From: Solanum dulcamara
Taxonomy: Eukaryota > Streptophyta > Magnoliopsida > Solanales > Solanaceae
Length of the DNA: 64,000 nt
Assembly (NCBI RefSeq): GCF_947179165.1
Contig: NC_077245.1
Location: forward strand, 51,427,286-51,491,285
Direction of reading: 5' to 3'
Of this stretch, positions 11,440 through 23,844 are shown piece after piece. The notes under the pieces are model-generated. The model ran no database searches. It saw only the letters and a list, made by a program, of their open reading frames with translations, and was not told the DNA's origin. Position numbers and translations under genes: made by a program. The first letter of the stretch is position 1, and each line of letters begins with the position of its first letter.

Positions 11440-12928
11440 TGTACTGTGGATTTATGGTACTTTTAATACTTTAAACTTGAGAATGTGCATGTCTTTTAAG
11501 CGTTTGTTAGCATATTTGATTTTATTTGTGCTTTGTTTTGCAGGAAACCAAGTTGGATTATTAAACGGAAGAGTACAACAATGATTTGTAGGAATTTTGG
11601 AGTTTAGGAGTCCATCCTATACCTGTAGTTACTTCTACGGGTCGTAGGTATCAATCATCAAATTATCATTGAGAAATAAAGGCAAAGCTGAAGTTACGAG
11701 TCTATCCTATGACCCGTTCAAAACTTTATGAGCCGTAAAATGCCTTCGTAGAAGAAAACTGCAGAAGCTAAATCTAGGACCTGGTCTATGATTCAAGTTA
11801 ATGATTCATACTGGAAGTTACGAGTCATAGAAGTCTTTCGTGAAGAAGAAGAGTTCCTCAGTGTAAAGTGCTGGAATTACTAGTTAGGTCTATGACTCGT
11901 TAATGTAACGATGATTCGTATAAAGAGTCATAGAACACAACCGACTTAAAGTTTCCTGATTTTTCAAATTCATAGTTATTTAGAATTAGTTGTCTATAAA
12001 TACACTCTTTAGGTTTACTTTTAGAGTATGTACGCTTTTTGGTTTGAGAATAGAGCTTGAACTACTTTTTGAGCTTTTATTCTTGAATTACAATTTTTGT
12101 AATCAATATTTACGTTCGGATTTTATTTGAAGATTTTGGATTCTCATCATTATTATTGTAAGTTCATGGTTTATTTTAACTCAAATATTATTGATTGTGA
12201 TCACGTAGTTATGAGTAGATAATTCCACAACTAGGGTTGTTGGAACCATGAAGAATTAACGATGTAGACCTCATAAAAAGTAATTCTTGTATAGTGTGCA
12301 TGCATGTATTATTTGTCCCTTGTTTTGATTTCTTTTGAATGGTGGCCAATGTTAGAACTCACCTTATCCATACTTGATGGATCAAGGAGGTAACGGATAG
12401 AAAAAGGGATTAAGCAACGATATTTGGGGCAAATCACCCTCATCAAATTAGCTTGAACGGAACAAGAGATAGCTAAATCTGGGATCATTGGTAGGAGTTA
12501 GTAAAGCATACACTCGTAGATGGATCAAGTTGCATAGTAAAATTCACTTACTTTTGAATCATGGACTTAGGTAAATTTAACTTACCTGTTCTACATGTAA
12601 CAAACAAGAAAAGAATTACTAATAAAAACGGTCTACATAGTTAAGGATTCGTGGGGAACACATAAACCTAGTTTCACTTTATATTGATTTAAAACTACAT
12701 TAAACTATTATTTTGCTACTTAATATTTGCTATTTGATTTGTTAATTAGTTTTTAATAAAACCCCCTTTTTCTTTACGAAAATAAATTGATTACTAAAAA
12801 AAATAATAGACAATTCACCTAAGCCTAATACATATTCCTCGTGGGATCGACGCTAATCTTTGTTGGGTTCTATATTTGATCAAAGATTACTTTATACTTC
12901 TTTAGGGAGGTGTAATTTGGACATATCA
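11440..12928 (+). mobile_element. 3' LTR of the plus-strand TAT-like element
   Basis: It starts TGTACTGTGGATTTATGG and ends GGACATATCA. Both ends align with the ends of the minus-strand LTR at 14517-16086. Palindromic CTACGGGTCGTAG-type words cluster at about 11620-11945. The phrase CCTCGTGGGATCGACGCTAA near 12838 is typical of the 3' part of plant Athila/TAT LTRs. A TATA-like TATAAATACACTC lies near 11994. Confidence 0.7.
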
Positions 12929-13194
12929 GCCTCTTCTCTGAATTGCTCATCGTCTCCATTTTCCTCATTTGCCTGAGCTGGCTGCCTCCTCTTTAGACTA
13001 GGAGGGAGTGGCCTTACCCTCAACAACTTCCATAGATCTAGTAGTATGGGGGAGCGTAGAGGGAAATGTTTGTTGTGACCCACACCTCGGACCCACTAGA
13101 TGATTCATTTCCCAATATGATTTGATTTGTTAGCTGATTCCTCGGATGGTGAGTTATGGAGTCGGGACATTGGTATCGTGCATTTGGGGCCCAT
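12929..13194 (-). pseudogene. Start of gag-like gene of the minus-strand TAT-like element
   Basis: The ATG at 13192-13194 opens MGPKCTIPMSRLH, preceded by a splice-acceptor-like CTTTGTAG then GTAAT. The plus-strand relative has the same layout (CCACAG, GTACA, ATG). A stop soon interrupts it, after which a basic, Pro/Arg-rich stretch (LRVRPLPPSLKRRQP) and an acidic stretch follow up to the junction at 12929. Only the N-terminus remains, so the product is assigned by position and by comparison with the neighbour. Confidence 0.45.
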
Positions 13195-14496
13195 ATTACC
13201 TACAAAGATGATAGAGAGTTAGAATTTACAAAAAAAAAAGTGCAATGAATTAAACAGTACTCAGACTTCCCCAAAATTGTACAAGCATGGCAATGTCCCT
13301 TAAGAAATGATGTCGCTCAATCCATCATAGGTCGATCACATTCTAATTCAGAATTAAAACTTGTTTTTGGTGTTTTTCTGATTTCCAAATTTTTGTAAGT
13401 ATTTCTATACGTTGGGTCTTCACAAGAAGTGAAGGGTTACACGGTTTATGAATGGTACAATGAAAAGTTCGAGTGAGTAGGGTCAGGAAAGTGGCTTGAA
13501 AATTTTTTAAGAGTTTCGACCACGGAAGACTTCACAACCCGTGAAGAACTCTACAGTCTATGATGCCTTCCGTAGACCTACACTTAGAGAAACTCCTAAG
13601 GACGAGATAACGAGCATCCATCAAGGTCAATGAAGTGCAATACGGACCGTAACAAATGCCTTTGTCCCCAGCCATATCAGTTCAACCATGGTAGATTTTC
13701 CCCATATCAAAAATCAATACAAAACACATAATTTCAATCACATTAAGTACACAGTAAATGAACTCATCCCCAACAATAAATATATTACAAGATTTTTAGC
13801 CCTAATCCATAACAATATAGGTATATACTGAAATCATGTAGTGCACTTACTTTGAACTTCAAGTTCGACTAACTTTTGGTATGGGGAATGATGCATGTGG
13901 ATTCTGTACACTCATTAGACACTTGAATCACTTTGAAAGTGGGAGATCGATGGGTGGGAGGGATTGTTTTAATATCTGGAGTTGAAGAGGGATTTTGTTC
14001 GTGTGGGTGAGTTCGAAATGACCCAGATTTAGGTGAAACTGGGTAAAAACCCAATTACCCTTTAAATTTTGGAAATGGGTCAAAAATAGGTTAATTTTAA
14101 GTTAGCTGACCTAGTTTCATGGTTCATGATGGATGCTTGTGAAGAGAACCATGAGTCATGTTCCCATCCATGATGTTTGACTTAGAGAAAAATCACAGAA
14201 AACATATATGGGGTTCACGGAAGGCTAAATGGTCCGTGAAGTCTATCACGAGCCGTAAACCCCACCTTCAACCTAAAACCCATTTAGACTTTTTCCATCA
14301 CACTGCCTCACCACGGGATGTGGTTCCCTATATAGTCCATATATGTGACCATAGGGGTGTGACTTAGCCCAATTTTAGGTGTTTTCTCCTTCTTTGAATC
14401 CCTACACTCATAGAACTTCAAAAACATAATTTAGCCTATATATTATAAGTACAATCCTTTGGTTACCTCCTAAGCACTGCCTTACATGGTTTCGAT
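13195..14496 (-). other. Leader of the minus-strand TAT-like element
   Basis: Noncoding. It contains two clusters of short near-palindromes based on CTTCACGG/CCGTGAAG (about 13510-13660 and 14100-14280). Short ORFs here lack any recognisable domain. Confidence 0.5.
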
Positions 14497-14516
14497 TCCT
14501 AACAACGATGCCAAAA
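14497..14516 (-). promoter_or_regulatory. Primer-binding site, tRNA-Asp type (degenerate)
   Basis: On the minus strand TTTTGGCATCGTTGTTAGGA directly follows the LTR end. It is a decayed form of TGGCGCCGTTGCCGGGGA, the sequence complementary to the 3' end of tRNA-Asp used by plant TAT/Athila elements. Confidence 0.75.
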
Positions 14517-16086
14517 TGTGATACGCCAAACTTACACTCCAATTAAAAAGTATAAAGTGAATGTTGTCAAATATAGAACTCAACTAGGTTAGGGTTGAAA
14601 CCACAGGTAATGAGGAGGAAATAAGTCTACTAGCATTTAAATTCAGTTGTAGTCATTATTTCTAGAAAGTATAAATGCATAAAGTAGATTGGGGTTTTAG
14701 TTATTTAATAAGTAACAATTATCAATGTTCCCAGCAACAGAGTAAAATAGAACTAAGGTTTTAAAAATATTAGAAGGTTGCTAGAACTGTGTTCCTAAAT
14801 AATATGACAAGGTAGCTAGGACTGTGTTCCCCATGACATGTAACTTAGTAATTGTCTCGTATTAGTGATGTCATTTTAATGCATCACATGCAAAATCTAG
14901 CAAGTTATGTACATCTAAATACCCTCAGGTCCTATTAGAGGAATTTCATTCTTTACCTTTTGGTCTCCGAATGTGTATCTAACTAACCCTTGCTTTTGAC
15001 CTCAAAAAACTAACCCCTCTTGTGCTCAAGTTCTTAGATAAAAGTTTGGAACCTCGAATCTCCATTATAGTTTTATTTTCCTAATCACCACGCCTCTATT
15101 AAGAAAGTAATGAATACATGTGAGTTTTTCCGTGCACTCATTAAAAGGGAAAATAAGATAAAGAAAACTACAATGCATGCTTAATAATGAACGAAAATCA
15201 CCTATACGTTTGCCTACTTTGTCATTTTTTCATGGTTTCCACAACCTTAGTTATGGAGTTTAGCTACTCATATTCATAAGTAATGCATCAAGAATTGATG
15301 TATAATTCATTAAACAATACTTAAATTTATGCAAAAGTAAACCTTGAATCGCAAGAACGAAGAATGAATTAACAAACCAAAATATTAAATTAACGTGTTG
15401 ACTCTCAAAAAGCTATTCAAAAATATGTTTCTCACATCGTTCAAGCTCTCAAAAATTGTAAAATTGTGTGACCCTTAAAATAAAATGCATTTTGGAATTT
15501 ATATAAACACAAATCCCCAATACTAAACCAACTAGGAAAAGTAAGTCGGCACATGTTCACGATGGCTCTTCACGGACTGTATTTCTGTTCATGCCCCATG
15601 GTCCTGCTCTATGGTGTTTAACTTCGCTCCACAATTTTGTGGTCATTTTCTCCTTCATGGGCAAGCTCCATGATCTATGGTCTTCTTTATCCCCTGTGGT
15701 GGGGTTCGTGGTCTTTACCTTAAACTTTTTTGGCATTGTTCGACCTACTCTTCACGACCACTTATCATGATCCATGGTGGACTCCATGGCCCATTAAATT
15801 TCCCATGGAGTTTTACTTGGATAAAAAGTTCCTTGCATCTTTTCAGCAGCATATCACTTAATAACTAGCTTCCACAGGACGTATAAGGCTTCACATTCTG
15901 TAGTGGCACTCGTGGCCATCAATCAGTAGTGATTTCTGAGCAAAACTCTGCAACAAGCCCAAAATCATGCACGATTTAAACATCCTACAAAATAATCAAA
16001 ACATACATCATATTTACAAACACATGCTTGAAACCCACACTAATTTACTATTTTGAGCATCGAAAGTGTCTTAAATACACGACACA
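14517..16086 (-). mobile_element. 5' LTR of the minus-strand TAT-like element
   Basis: On the minus strand it starts TGTGTCGTGTATTTAAGA and ends GGCGTATCACA, followed by the primer site. A cluster of CACGG/CCATGG-type words lies at about 15550-15920. No coding sequence is visible. Confidence 0.7.
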
Positions 16087-17244
16087 TTAGTGTACCTTGT
16101 TTGGATATTATTGATGGTATGCTTGCATTGAGTTAGCATTTTTGCATATTTTGTGGTATGATCTCGGTTCCTTCATTGGATTTTCACTACTGTTTTTGAG
16201 AAGGCACATTCTCACACTTTTATTATTTTTAAATAGGTTTTAACGAAATTCATACCACCTGGATCACTTGGACACACTGGTTTTGATACTTATGAAGCAT
16301 TGAGGACGTACTTCTTTTCTACTGATAGTACAAAGCCATCAAGGATACACTCAGTATTTTATTCGTATTTGGCGCGGTGTCTCCCTTTTTCTACATTGGC
16401 TCCATCCGGGATGCTTTAACCTTTACTTGACTATCTAGCATGGCATTACTCTTTTTCTACATTGTCTTGGCTACTCACTCTCTAGAACCACGACAGGGAT
16501 ATTATGTGTTATGTATAAGACCTTTTTCGGGCCCAAGCAGTATATACGAACTTCCCTCGACCCCTATGGGCCTTTTTGGCCGATGTACCACTGAACTAGA
16601 TAAGAGATCTACATGGGTCCTTACCGGCAGGCTGAAGGTCAAGCTGGGTCTATACACTTGGTTATTGATGATATCTAAGAGGCACTGATGATGTTACTGG
16701 ATTTTTCTACAAATTTGCACTCATACACATCGCCTATCACCAGCATACTTATTTTTTGTTTGGTCCCCTAGTTTTATGGTAGTCGAGGGTATATTTGTTA
16801 TTGTTTATACCTTTCGGGTGTATAGTTGTCTGATCAATTATTGTTTTATTATAATTATATTTATATTATGTTGTATTTGTAGTTATTTAACAGGGGGTCT
16901 TATTCTAGATTCGTTGATGGTAATCCCTGCTAAGCTGAGTTGGATTGGTCCTTAGGTGACTATGTGATTAGTGGTGATCATCGGCTTTTCGTTTTGCTTA
17001 GTTCACTCTTATAGTGCTTCATTGTTGTAAATAGGTTGTTGTCTTCTACTTACAGGTGCATTCCTTGACTCTGTTTTATTTATCTATGTATTTTATCTCT
17101 TCGCTCTTATTTCTTGTTCTACCTTATGTTAGCTCTTGTTAGTTACTTGTGATGTGCTTACCTTTTTATATGTTATTTATACTTACTTTATTTGTGGAGC
17201 TCAGTGGGCCTATGCCTGCTGAGTATATTTGTTTGGTACTTATA
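16087..17244 (+). mobile_element. Fragment of a gypsy LTR, plus orientation
   Basis: It resembles the second half of the solo LTR at 19120-22756. Shared phrases include TTAGTTACTTGTGAT, TATACTTACTTTATTTGTGG (compare TATACTTGCTTTATCTATGG) and the 'ATGGGTCCTTACC' type cassette. It breaks at 17244, before the LTR end, exactly where the long inverted repeat begins. Small ORFs inside it are not credible. Confidence 0.6.
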
Positions 17245-18592
17245 TGTCACAACCCAACCTAGGTACTAGTCGTAACATGACGATCGAAAACCCAAAGGGC
17301 TCCAACCAAGCCTCTTGTGCATTTTATAAGCATACATAAGGTGAAATATAAAAGCAGAAACATCATAAGAGAGTCTAAATCATGAATAGAAATATGAAAA
17401 TATCTTATGACAACATAGACTCAAACATATGTCCAACGAGATGCCTCTAAACATGAGTATGGGCGGGCGCCAAGACATGTCCTTAGCTCACCCTCAATAC
17501 ACAACATAAGCAAAAGTCTATTGACAAGAAAATAGTAAATAACTTGAAATTAGTCCCCGGTCAATGAGGACTCACCACAACATCTTCGAATAGGAATGCC
17601 TACTAGTTATATGGATAATTAGGATCTTCAATCTCAACTCCTAAATTATGAGACAATGTAGGCAAAAAGTATGCATTAGTACGCTAGAATGTACTAAGTA
17701 TGAGGGCGTGACATGCAACATAAATCATGGAATGCAAAGTTCAAGTAAAACACATGATAAGATGGAATACATAAAGTCATGAGAAAATCATATTGACCAA
17801 AGCATTTAAAAACATAAATTCAAGTCATAACATACTTAAGAAATTATACATAAGTGGGATAGGAACCATAATTGATAATAAGACCATGTGAGCTATAACA
17901 TGGAATCCGATGATACCCACATCGATCGGATTCCATGTTATAGCTTGCATGGTCTTATTATCGGTTATGGTTCCTATCCCACACATGTATGATCTCTTAA
18001 GTATATTATGATTTTGAATTTATAAGTTTAAATGCTTTGGTCAATATGATTTTCTCATGACTTTATGTTTTCCATCTTATCATGTGTTTTACTTGACCTT
18101 TGCATTCCATAATTTATGTTGTGTGTCACGCCCTCATACTTAGTAAATTCCAACGTACTAATGCATACTTTTGCCTATATTATCTCATAATGTAGGGGTT
18201 GAGGTTGAAGATCCTAATCGTCCACGTAACTAGTAGGTGTTCTCCATCCGACAATGTTGTGGTAAGTCTTTATTGACCGGGGACTAGTTTCATGTTGGTT
18301 ACTGTTTTCTTTTCAAAAGACTTTTGTTTGCATTGTATGTTGAGGGTGAGCTAAGGATATATCTTATCCCCCGCCCATACTCATATTTAGAGGCATCTAG
18401 TTGGACATATGATTGATTATATATTGTCATAAGACATTTTTAGATTTCTAGTCATGTTTTAGACTCTCTTATGATGTTTACGCTTTTATATTTCACTTTG
18501 TGTATGTTTATGATATGTACAAGAGGCTTGGTTGGAGACTTTCGGGGTTTCAATCATTGTGTTATGACTAGTTACTAGGTTGGGTTGTGACA
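17245..18592. repeat. Long inverted repeat (hairpin), arms about 667 bp, loop about 13 bp
   Basis: The left arm begins TGTCACAACCCAACCTAG and the right arm ends CTAGGTTGGGTTGTGACA. The arms meet at CTATAACATGGAATCCGAT (ending 17911) and ATCGGATTCCATGTTATAG (starting 17925). The ends are symmetric about 17918, so pairing runs through both arms. In about 80 bases compared at the outer ends the arms are roughly 85% alike. Each arm is homologous to the terminal 650-700 bp of the C/D-family gypsy LTR (compare 48972-49640). There is no ORF. Flanks TACTTATA and TTCTTAAA match at 6 of 8 positions, which is weak as a target duplication. Confidence 0.9.
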
Positions 18593-19119
18593 TTCTTAAA
18601 GCCTATAACTACGCAAACCCATCAAATTCCCCTCATTCCCTCTCAATTCTCTTACTCAAAAATCTTCTCTCTAAAATTCTTTCCCAATTGTATCCTCGTC
18701 TCCAAGCTAGGGTTTCAAGGATCTTAAGTCTCCTATTAAGATTTTAGGGCTAATTTCAGTGAGGTATGTGGAATTTCATCCAGGGATCCCTTCAATCCAT
18801 GGAATCCCAAATATTTTCCTTCTTTTACTATGAATTTCAATAAAACTTTCTATAGTTTTGATGATCTTGCATTGGGTCCATTCAATTATGCTTTTACTCA
18901 ATCTCAATGATCTTATTATGCATAGATTGATCTTAATTTAATGATTTTTATGAATTTCACATGAACCCATGCATTATGTCTATTTTATGATTATGAGTCA
19001 TGTTTTGAAGTCATGCATGCACAATGTTTTTTATGAACTATGATTTAAGGATGCTTCTTGTAATGAACCTCAAGATTATTTTCATCTTTCTTTGATATTT
19101 TCAGCATTTAGAGCTTTCT
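18593..19119 (+). mobile_element. LTR B, first segment
   Basis: This is the middle of a gypsy LTR in plus orientation (CTCTTACTCAAAAATCTTCTC, then GGTATGTGG), comparable with 34860-35190 of element C. Its 5' part is missing at the edge of the inverted repeat. It continues at 22757 after the solo LTR. Confidence 0.6.
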
Positions 19120-22100
19120 TGTAGTGACCCCAAGTTATTTTTGACTTTCTGAAATTGATATTTCGATCGTCTAGTCGTTCACTTGGGTTTTATGCCCAAT
19201 TTTCTATCTTGGAGCTCTTAAAGTTTAAACGGTTGACTTTGGTCAAAAATCAAGGAAAACAACCTCAGAATAGAATTTTGACAATTCCATCAACTTTGGA
19301 ATGGCCAAATTAGGCTAGTAGCATGGTCGGCACGAGTATTGAGGAGCTGGTATAAGTTTAGGGTCATTTGGCTCTTTAGTCTGGGAAATTTGACTGAAGC
19401 ACGACTTTGGTCAATAATCTTTGGTAAACGCACTCGGATAAAAATTCTATCAGTGCGGTTAGCTCTAGAATATCGAGTTTGGTCTAGAATAACCTTTGTT
19501 CGTGTCTCAAAGCTTTCGGTCTTATTTTCAGCCTCCATGTAGAATTGGCAAAAATGGTGCATGGGTGTGGTACCTACTTTTTGTCGAGATGACCTCGGAT
19601 GAAATTTTGAATGCTCTATTGAGTTTGAAACATTAAATTTGGTGGGGTAGCATAGTGATTTGCACGCATGGGATTCTAAATCAATATCAAGCACCCCATC
19701 AAAGCTTTTTAAAGATCAAAGTTGAGCTGGTGCAAGCACCATTACACTTCACGATCGCGAGCCTCGGTGGTCGCATTCCCAAAGTCCATCCATCCAGACC
19801 TATGCAATCATGAGGTCTTGTCTATGATCGTGATGGCCAGGTTTGCTTACCCTTCACATTCGCGAAATGCCTCCTGCAATTGTGATGGCCATTTAATCTG
19901 AGTGTCGCGATTACAAACTAATCTTTCGTGATCGCGAAGGCCAATTTCATCTAGTCTTTAAGTTAAAAGACAAGACGCAACTAGTCGCGACCCCATTCCC
20001 TTTTTTGGCAATATTTGGAGATAGGGGGCTCCAATTTAAGTGATTCCAAGTCCGGTGGGTTCGAATTAATAGTGGGTACGTCTTGGTAGGTTTAAAGAAG
20101 CCTGGAAAGCATCAGTTTGAGGTAATTGTTGCCCCAAATGGGCTGCCCTACCTTAGATTTAAGCTTTAACAGTTTTTTAATTGTTGGATTGATTTAGGAC
20201 TTTTTGAGCATCGATTTATGCCCCATTTTGGGGTACATGCTCAATAATGTGCTTAGAACCTTTTCACAGAGTCATTTTTAGAATTCCCATCGCGCGTCCT
20301 ACAACCCCATTTTGGACCCAATTTTGGGTCCGTCTTTGAAAAATGTGACTTTAGTGTCAAAAGGTTTATATTGAAGAGGTGATCAATATTTGGATAGCAT
20401 GGAGGCATTTGGGGTCATTTTTGGAGTGAAAGTCTACCGAAAAATGGACTTGGAGCGTGTTTGTTCAGCTTCGAGGTAGGCTACGATCTCCTTTATTTTT
20501 ATTTTGCCTCATGAGGTATTATTTAGTATAAATTACTTGTGGTTTGGATTGTATGTGACGGGTTAGTCTTGATTCCTAGATTTTTGGTTCTTGGTCTTAG
20601 TATAAGCCTTAGGATAGGTTGCCTTTATGAAACTTCCAATCTAATTGGTAAGATTGTTGATCGTGTCTTTGTTTGGCCTTGATTAGCCTATTGTAGGTGG
20701 CTTGATTAATGTTTACGATGGTTGGTGGATTCATGCCTTAGACTTGAGATGTGGTTTGATCCTTAGTTTTCGTAGTCTTTGTTGGCGGGAGTCTCTTAGA
20801 CTTAGTGTCCTTCTCTATTGTAGAACCTATTTTGAAGCCTTGGTGTAGAGATTTCCACCCGGTTAGGCTTGTGAATTACTATTGGATCCCATTTCTATAT
20901 TTAGAGCTAGAATCTCCTATGCTTCTTTTTTTTGTTCGGATGGGCTAGCTGTGTTCGAAATTTCCAGCTTGTATTCTAGTTGGATCTGGAGGTATTAATT
21001 GACTAGCTAAGCACTTATTTTCTCATTTCCTCCTCCTTTTTACCCAGTTAGGGTTGAGTTCCCTTTTGGACCTTGTGATTGAATTAGAGGAGTAGAGTTG
21101 AGCTTTAGGCCTTGATTAGAGGTCGGTTGCGTTTGTTAGCCCAGTTTTCATGCTCTAGAGTGTAAGGTGCTTGTGGAGTCAATATTGTATATGATTGTGC
21201 CTATTTTTTAGATGATGATGATGGCATGCATTGTATTGTATCATTGTTTTCTCATGGATGTAGTTGACCCAGGTGCATGTATTAGTTCTTAGCACTGATT
21301 TGAGAAAACTGGGTTGTAACCCAAACTATTTTATATTAATTTTCTGAAATGGGGGTCGTAATACCTTTATTACTACTATTTTCAATGGATGGGTGGCATC
21401 GAGGATGCGCTCATTTTATGATATTGATTCGATACATCGAGGATACGCTCATTTTAATATATTGATTTGAGGCATTGAGGACACACTCATTTTATTATAT
21501 TGATTCGAGGCATCGAGAATGCACTCATTTTATGAAACTGGCCTGATCATAGAGATTTTTGACCCTTTGTATACTGATTTAAATATTTATCTCTGGTCAT
21601 TGCAATAGAGTGGATTTTATGATCGGATACAGATTGATATAAGACCTAGATCTGGACCAGGAAGGTATATAGGGGCATTCCCGAGCCGCTTATGGTGATC
21701 CCATAGAGGCGCATGGGTCCTACTTCCTGACCGGGACTAGAAGTAGGTGTATATATCTTGGTATGAGGTACTTGGTACAGATGGTATTATTGGTTTTACT
21801 GCATGACATTTATTCATATATGCCTATCACTAGCATATTTGTTTGTACATGTCGGTAGTATGGGATACCGTGTGGGTTTATCTATTTGTGAGTGAAATTT
21901 TGGGCACACAAGGGCTTGAGAGGTATTGTCTTACTATTTTTGAACTTATGGTGGTATAAAGGGTGTCTCTTATTTGTGTTATTGGCTTTTTTCTTGTTTA
22001 TCTATCTTTTTGTGCAGGGATTTAGTAATACGGTCCTTTGGGCCTTTATGTGATATCTGTGTTTACTTTTGTTAATAGGGTGTTACTTAGTTTCTCCCCC

Positions 22101-22756
22101 TTCGTAGTGTGTCATTGTGTTTAGGTCTTGAGATGGCTCCACCAGGTATGTCGTTTCTTGTTTCCTATTTTCTCTCTCTTTCTTATATCTAAAGTTTCTT
22201 ATTGCAGCCTTCCGTATTAATTTTGTTAGTTACTTGTGATATATACTCCTTGCTTACATGTTTTTTATACTTGCTTTATCTATGGAACTTAGTCGGTCGA
22301 TGCCTACTAAGTTTCACTAGTTGGTACTCATACTACACTTCTGCACCTTGTAGATCATAATACGGGTTTTCACTACTAATTGGATATCGTGTGGAGCAGC
22401 TCTTAGATTTTGGAGACTTGGATGAGCTCTTGGCATTCAGAGTTACCTATCTCCTTCTATTTTAGCTTAGACTAGTCTTTATTTGGTATTCAGAGATATT
22501 ATGTATTATTATTACTATTATTGTATATGTATAAATCTTGTACTTTCTTATTATTTTAGTAGCTCGATTACTGACTGATACTAGGTCTTGGGGCTTATCT
22601 TATTGTATGTTCTAATTCTTCTTTTATTATTATTATTCGCTTCTTTCCTTCCGCTTGTGATGGTCAGTTACCTATGGTTCCGGACTATGGGTTAGGCTTA
22701 CCTACTGGTGGGTTGATAGTAGGTGTTATCATAACCTGAGAAATCGGATCGTGATA
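19120..22756 (+). mobile_element. Solo LTR of a Ty3/gypsy element (3.6 kb)
   Basis: It starts TGTAGTGACCCCAAG and ends AATCGGATCGTGATA, a decayed TG...CA pair. It is flanked by TTTCT (19115-19119) and CTTCT (22757-22761), a target-site duplication with one mismatch. Joining the flanks restores LTR B. There is no primer site, coding region or second LTR, so recombination between two LTRs probably removed the rest. Inside are CGATCGCGA-type near-palindromes (19745-19945) and a minisatellite (21398-21545). Confidence 0.8.
21398..21545 (+). repeat. Minisatellite, about 38 bp unit, four copies
   Basis: Four imperfect copies of GGCATCGAGGATGCGCTCAT with an AT-rich second half (TTTATGATATTGATTC) lie in tandem within the solo LTR. 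Confidence 0.85.
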
Positions 22757-23844
22757 CTTCTAGATGAAGTGTTAATATGAATTTTATGAAAAGATTATCA
22801 TGATTAGGATCATTTAGATAAATATCTCTAATAAATTTATTATGTTATGAATCATGATATGATGAAAAGATCTATTCTTATGATTTAAGTATGTTATGAT
22901 GAATTTGGTATTACTAGATTCTTATAATTTTCTAACGTTATGATATGTTTATGTTCAAGTATGACATTCTTTGGAGAGCATCACCTGGGGTGGATGCTCT
23001 TCCGTTAGTAGAGGTCGTGTCTCTAGTAACAATTCCCTAGTCTTATAACTATGTGCAACTATAGGAGAAAGAGTCATCCGTTAGTTGAGGCTTGACTTCT
23101 TATAGCTTAGTGGATCCACAATAGCTTATGTTTATGGTTCTTACCTGGAAAGTAGGACCATCTCTTTTCGGTGTGGAGTAGATACTGGACTCCATGTTAT
23201 ACCTCACAGAATTTATGTCGATTAACGTATCTCACACAAAGACTTATGACTCTCTCACTATGCTATGTTTACCTTATGATTTTCATATGAGTATTGCATT
23301 GACCATGTTTTATATTTCTAACAATAATTTGAAAGACTACATCATGCTTTAGCTTGGCCATTGCATTATCATATTTTATGTCATGCATTGCATATTATCC
23401 ATACTCAGTACATCCTATAATACTAACACATACTTTTCCCTATATTATTTCATAATATAGGTAACGATGCTTTTACCCATTCTCGTGGCTAGTACAGGTT
23501 CCATTCAGAGTCGCTTGCTTTAGTGAGTGCTCATAATTTGAGGGTGCAACCACTTATGTCGTCTTTTATTTCAGACTCATTTTACTTTCAGATGTTTTGG
23601 GTGACCTAGGGCTTGTCATATTCCCCTGTCTATATAAGTAGATCCTTGACAGACTAGACTAATATGATTTTCCTTTTGTTTGGATGTTCATTTTATCTTC
23701 TCCTTTATCGAGATTTCTATATATTGAGACTTATCTTCCCATGTAAGTTTACTCTTGATTATCTTATTATCGTAAGACATGCTATGTATGCGAAGAGGCT
23801 TGTTTAGGGTCTCTTCGGATCCTATTCGATGTGTCACATCTAGG
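22757..23844 (+). mobile_element. LTR B, second segment
   Basis: It continues LTR B after the solo LTR. It carries gypsy-LTR phrases such as GAAGAGGCTTGTTTAGGGTC and is cut at CACATCTAGG by element A. The last 24 bases of LTR B (GTATAGCTTGGATCGTGACA) are found beyond A at 42957-42980. Confidence 0.65.

Larger units (their letters stand above)
7000..12928 (+). mobile_element. TAT/Athila-like LTR retroelement, 5' truncated
   Basis: In plus orientation this holds a leader (7000-7815), a gag-like gene (7816-9896), a long noncoding tail with a purine-rich stretch, and a 3' LTR (11440-12928). The 5' LTR is not recognisable; the LINE abuts the leader. The LTR ends match those of the minus-strand element at 14517-16086 (start TGTACTGTGGATTTA against TGTCGTGTATTTA; end GTTCTATATTTGA...CATATCA against GTTCTATATTTGA...CGTATCA). 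That element has a tRNA-Asp-type primer site, which places both in the TAT/Athila side of Ty3/gypsy. No RT or integrase is present, so it is probably non-autonomous. Confidence 0.7.
12929..16086 (-). mobile_element. Second TAT/Athila-like element, 3' part missing
   Basis: Read on the minus strand it consists of 5' LTR (14517-16086), primer-binding site, leader (about 13195-14496) and the first part of a gag-like gene. It stops exactly where the neighbouring plus-strand LTR ends (12928/12929). This suggests that the plus-strand element inserted here and the rest of this copy was displaced or lost. Confidence 0.65.

Noticed and set aside
14158..14367. 69-codon ORF in the leader of the minus-strand TAT-like element
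   Set aside because: Wrong strand for the element, no domain, and built from the leader's palindromic words.
17245..18592. A MITE or foldback transposon with target-site duplication
   Set aside because: The flanks match at only 6 of 8 positions, and left and right flanks come from different LTR types, so a simple insertion is not shown. The hairpin itself is kept.
19290..19694. 134-codon minus-strand ORF in the solo LTR
   Set aside because: LTR sequence, no domain, antisense to the element. It is probably open by chance.
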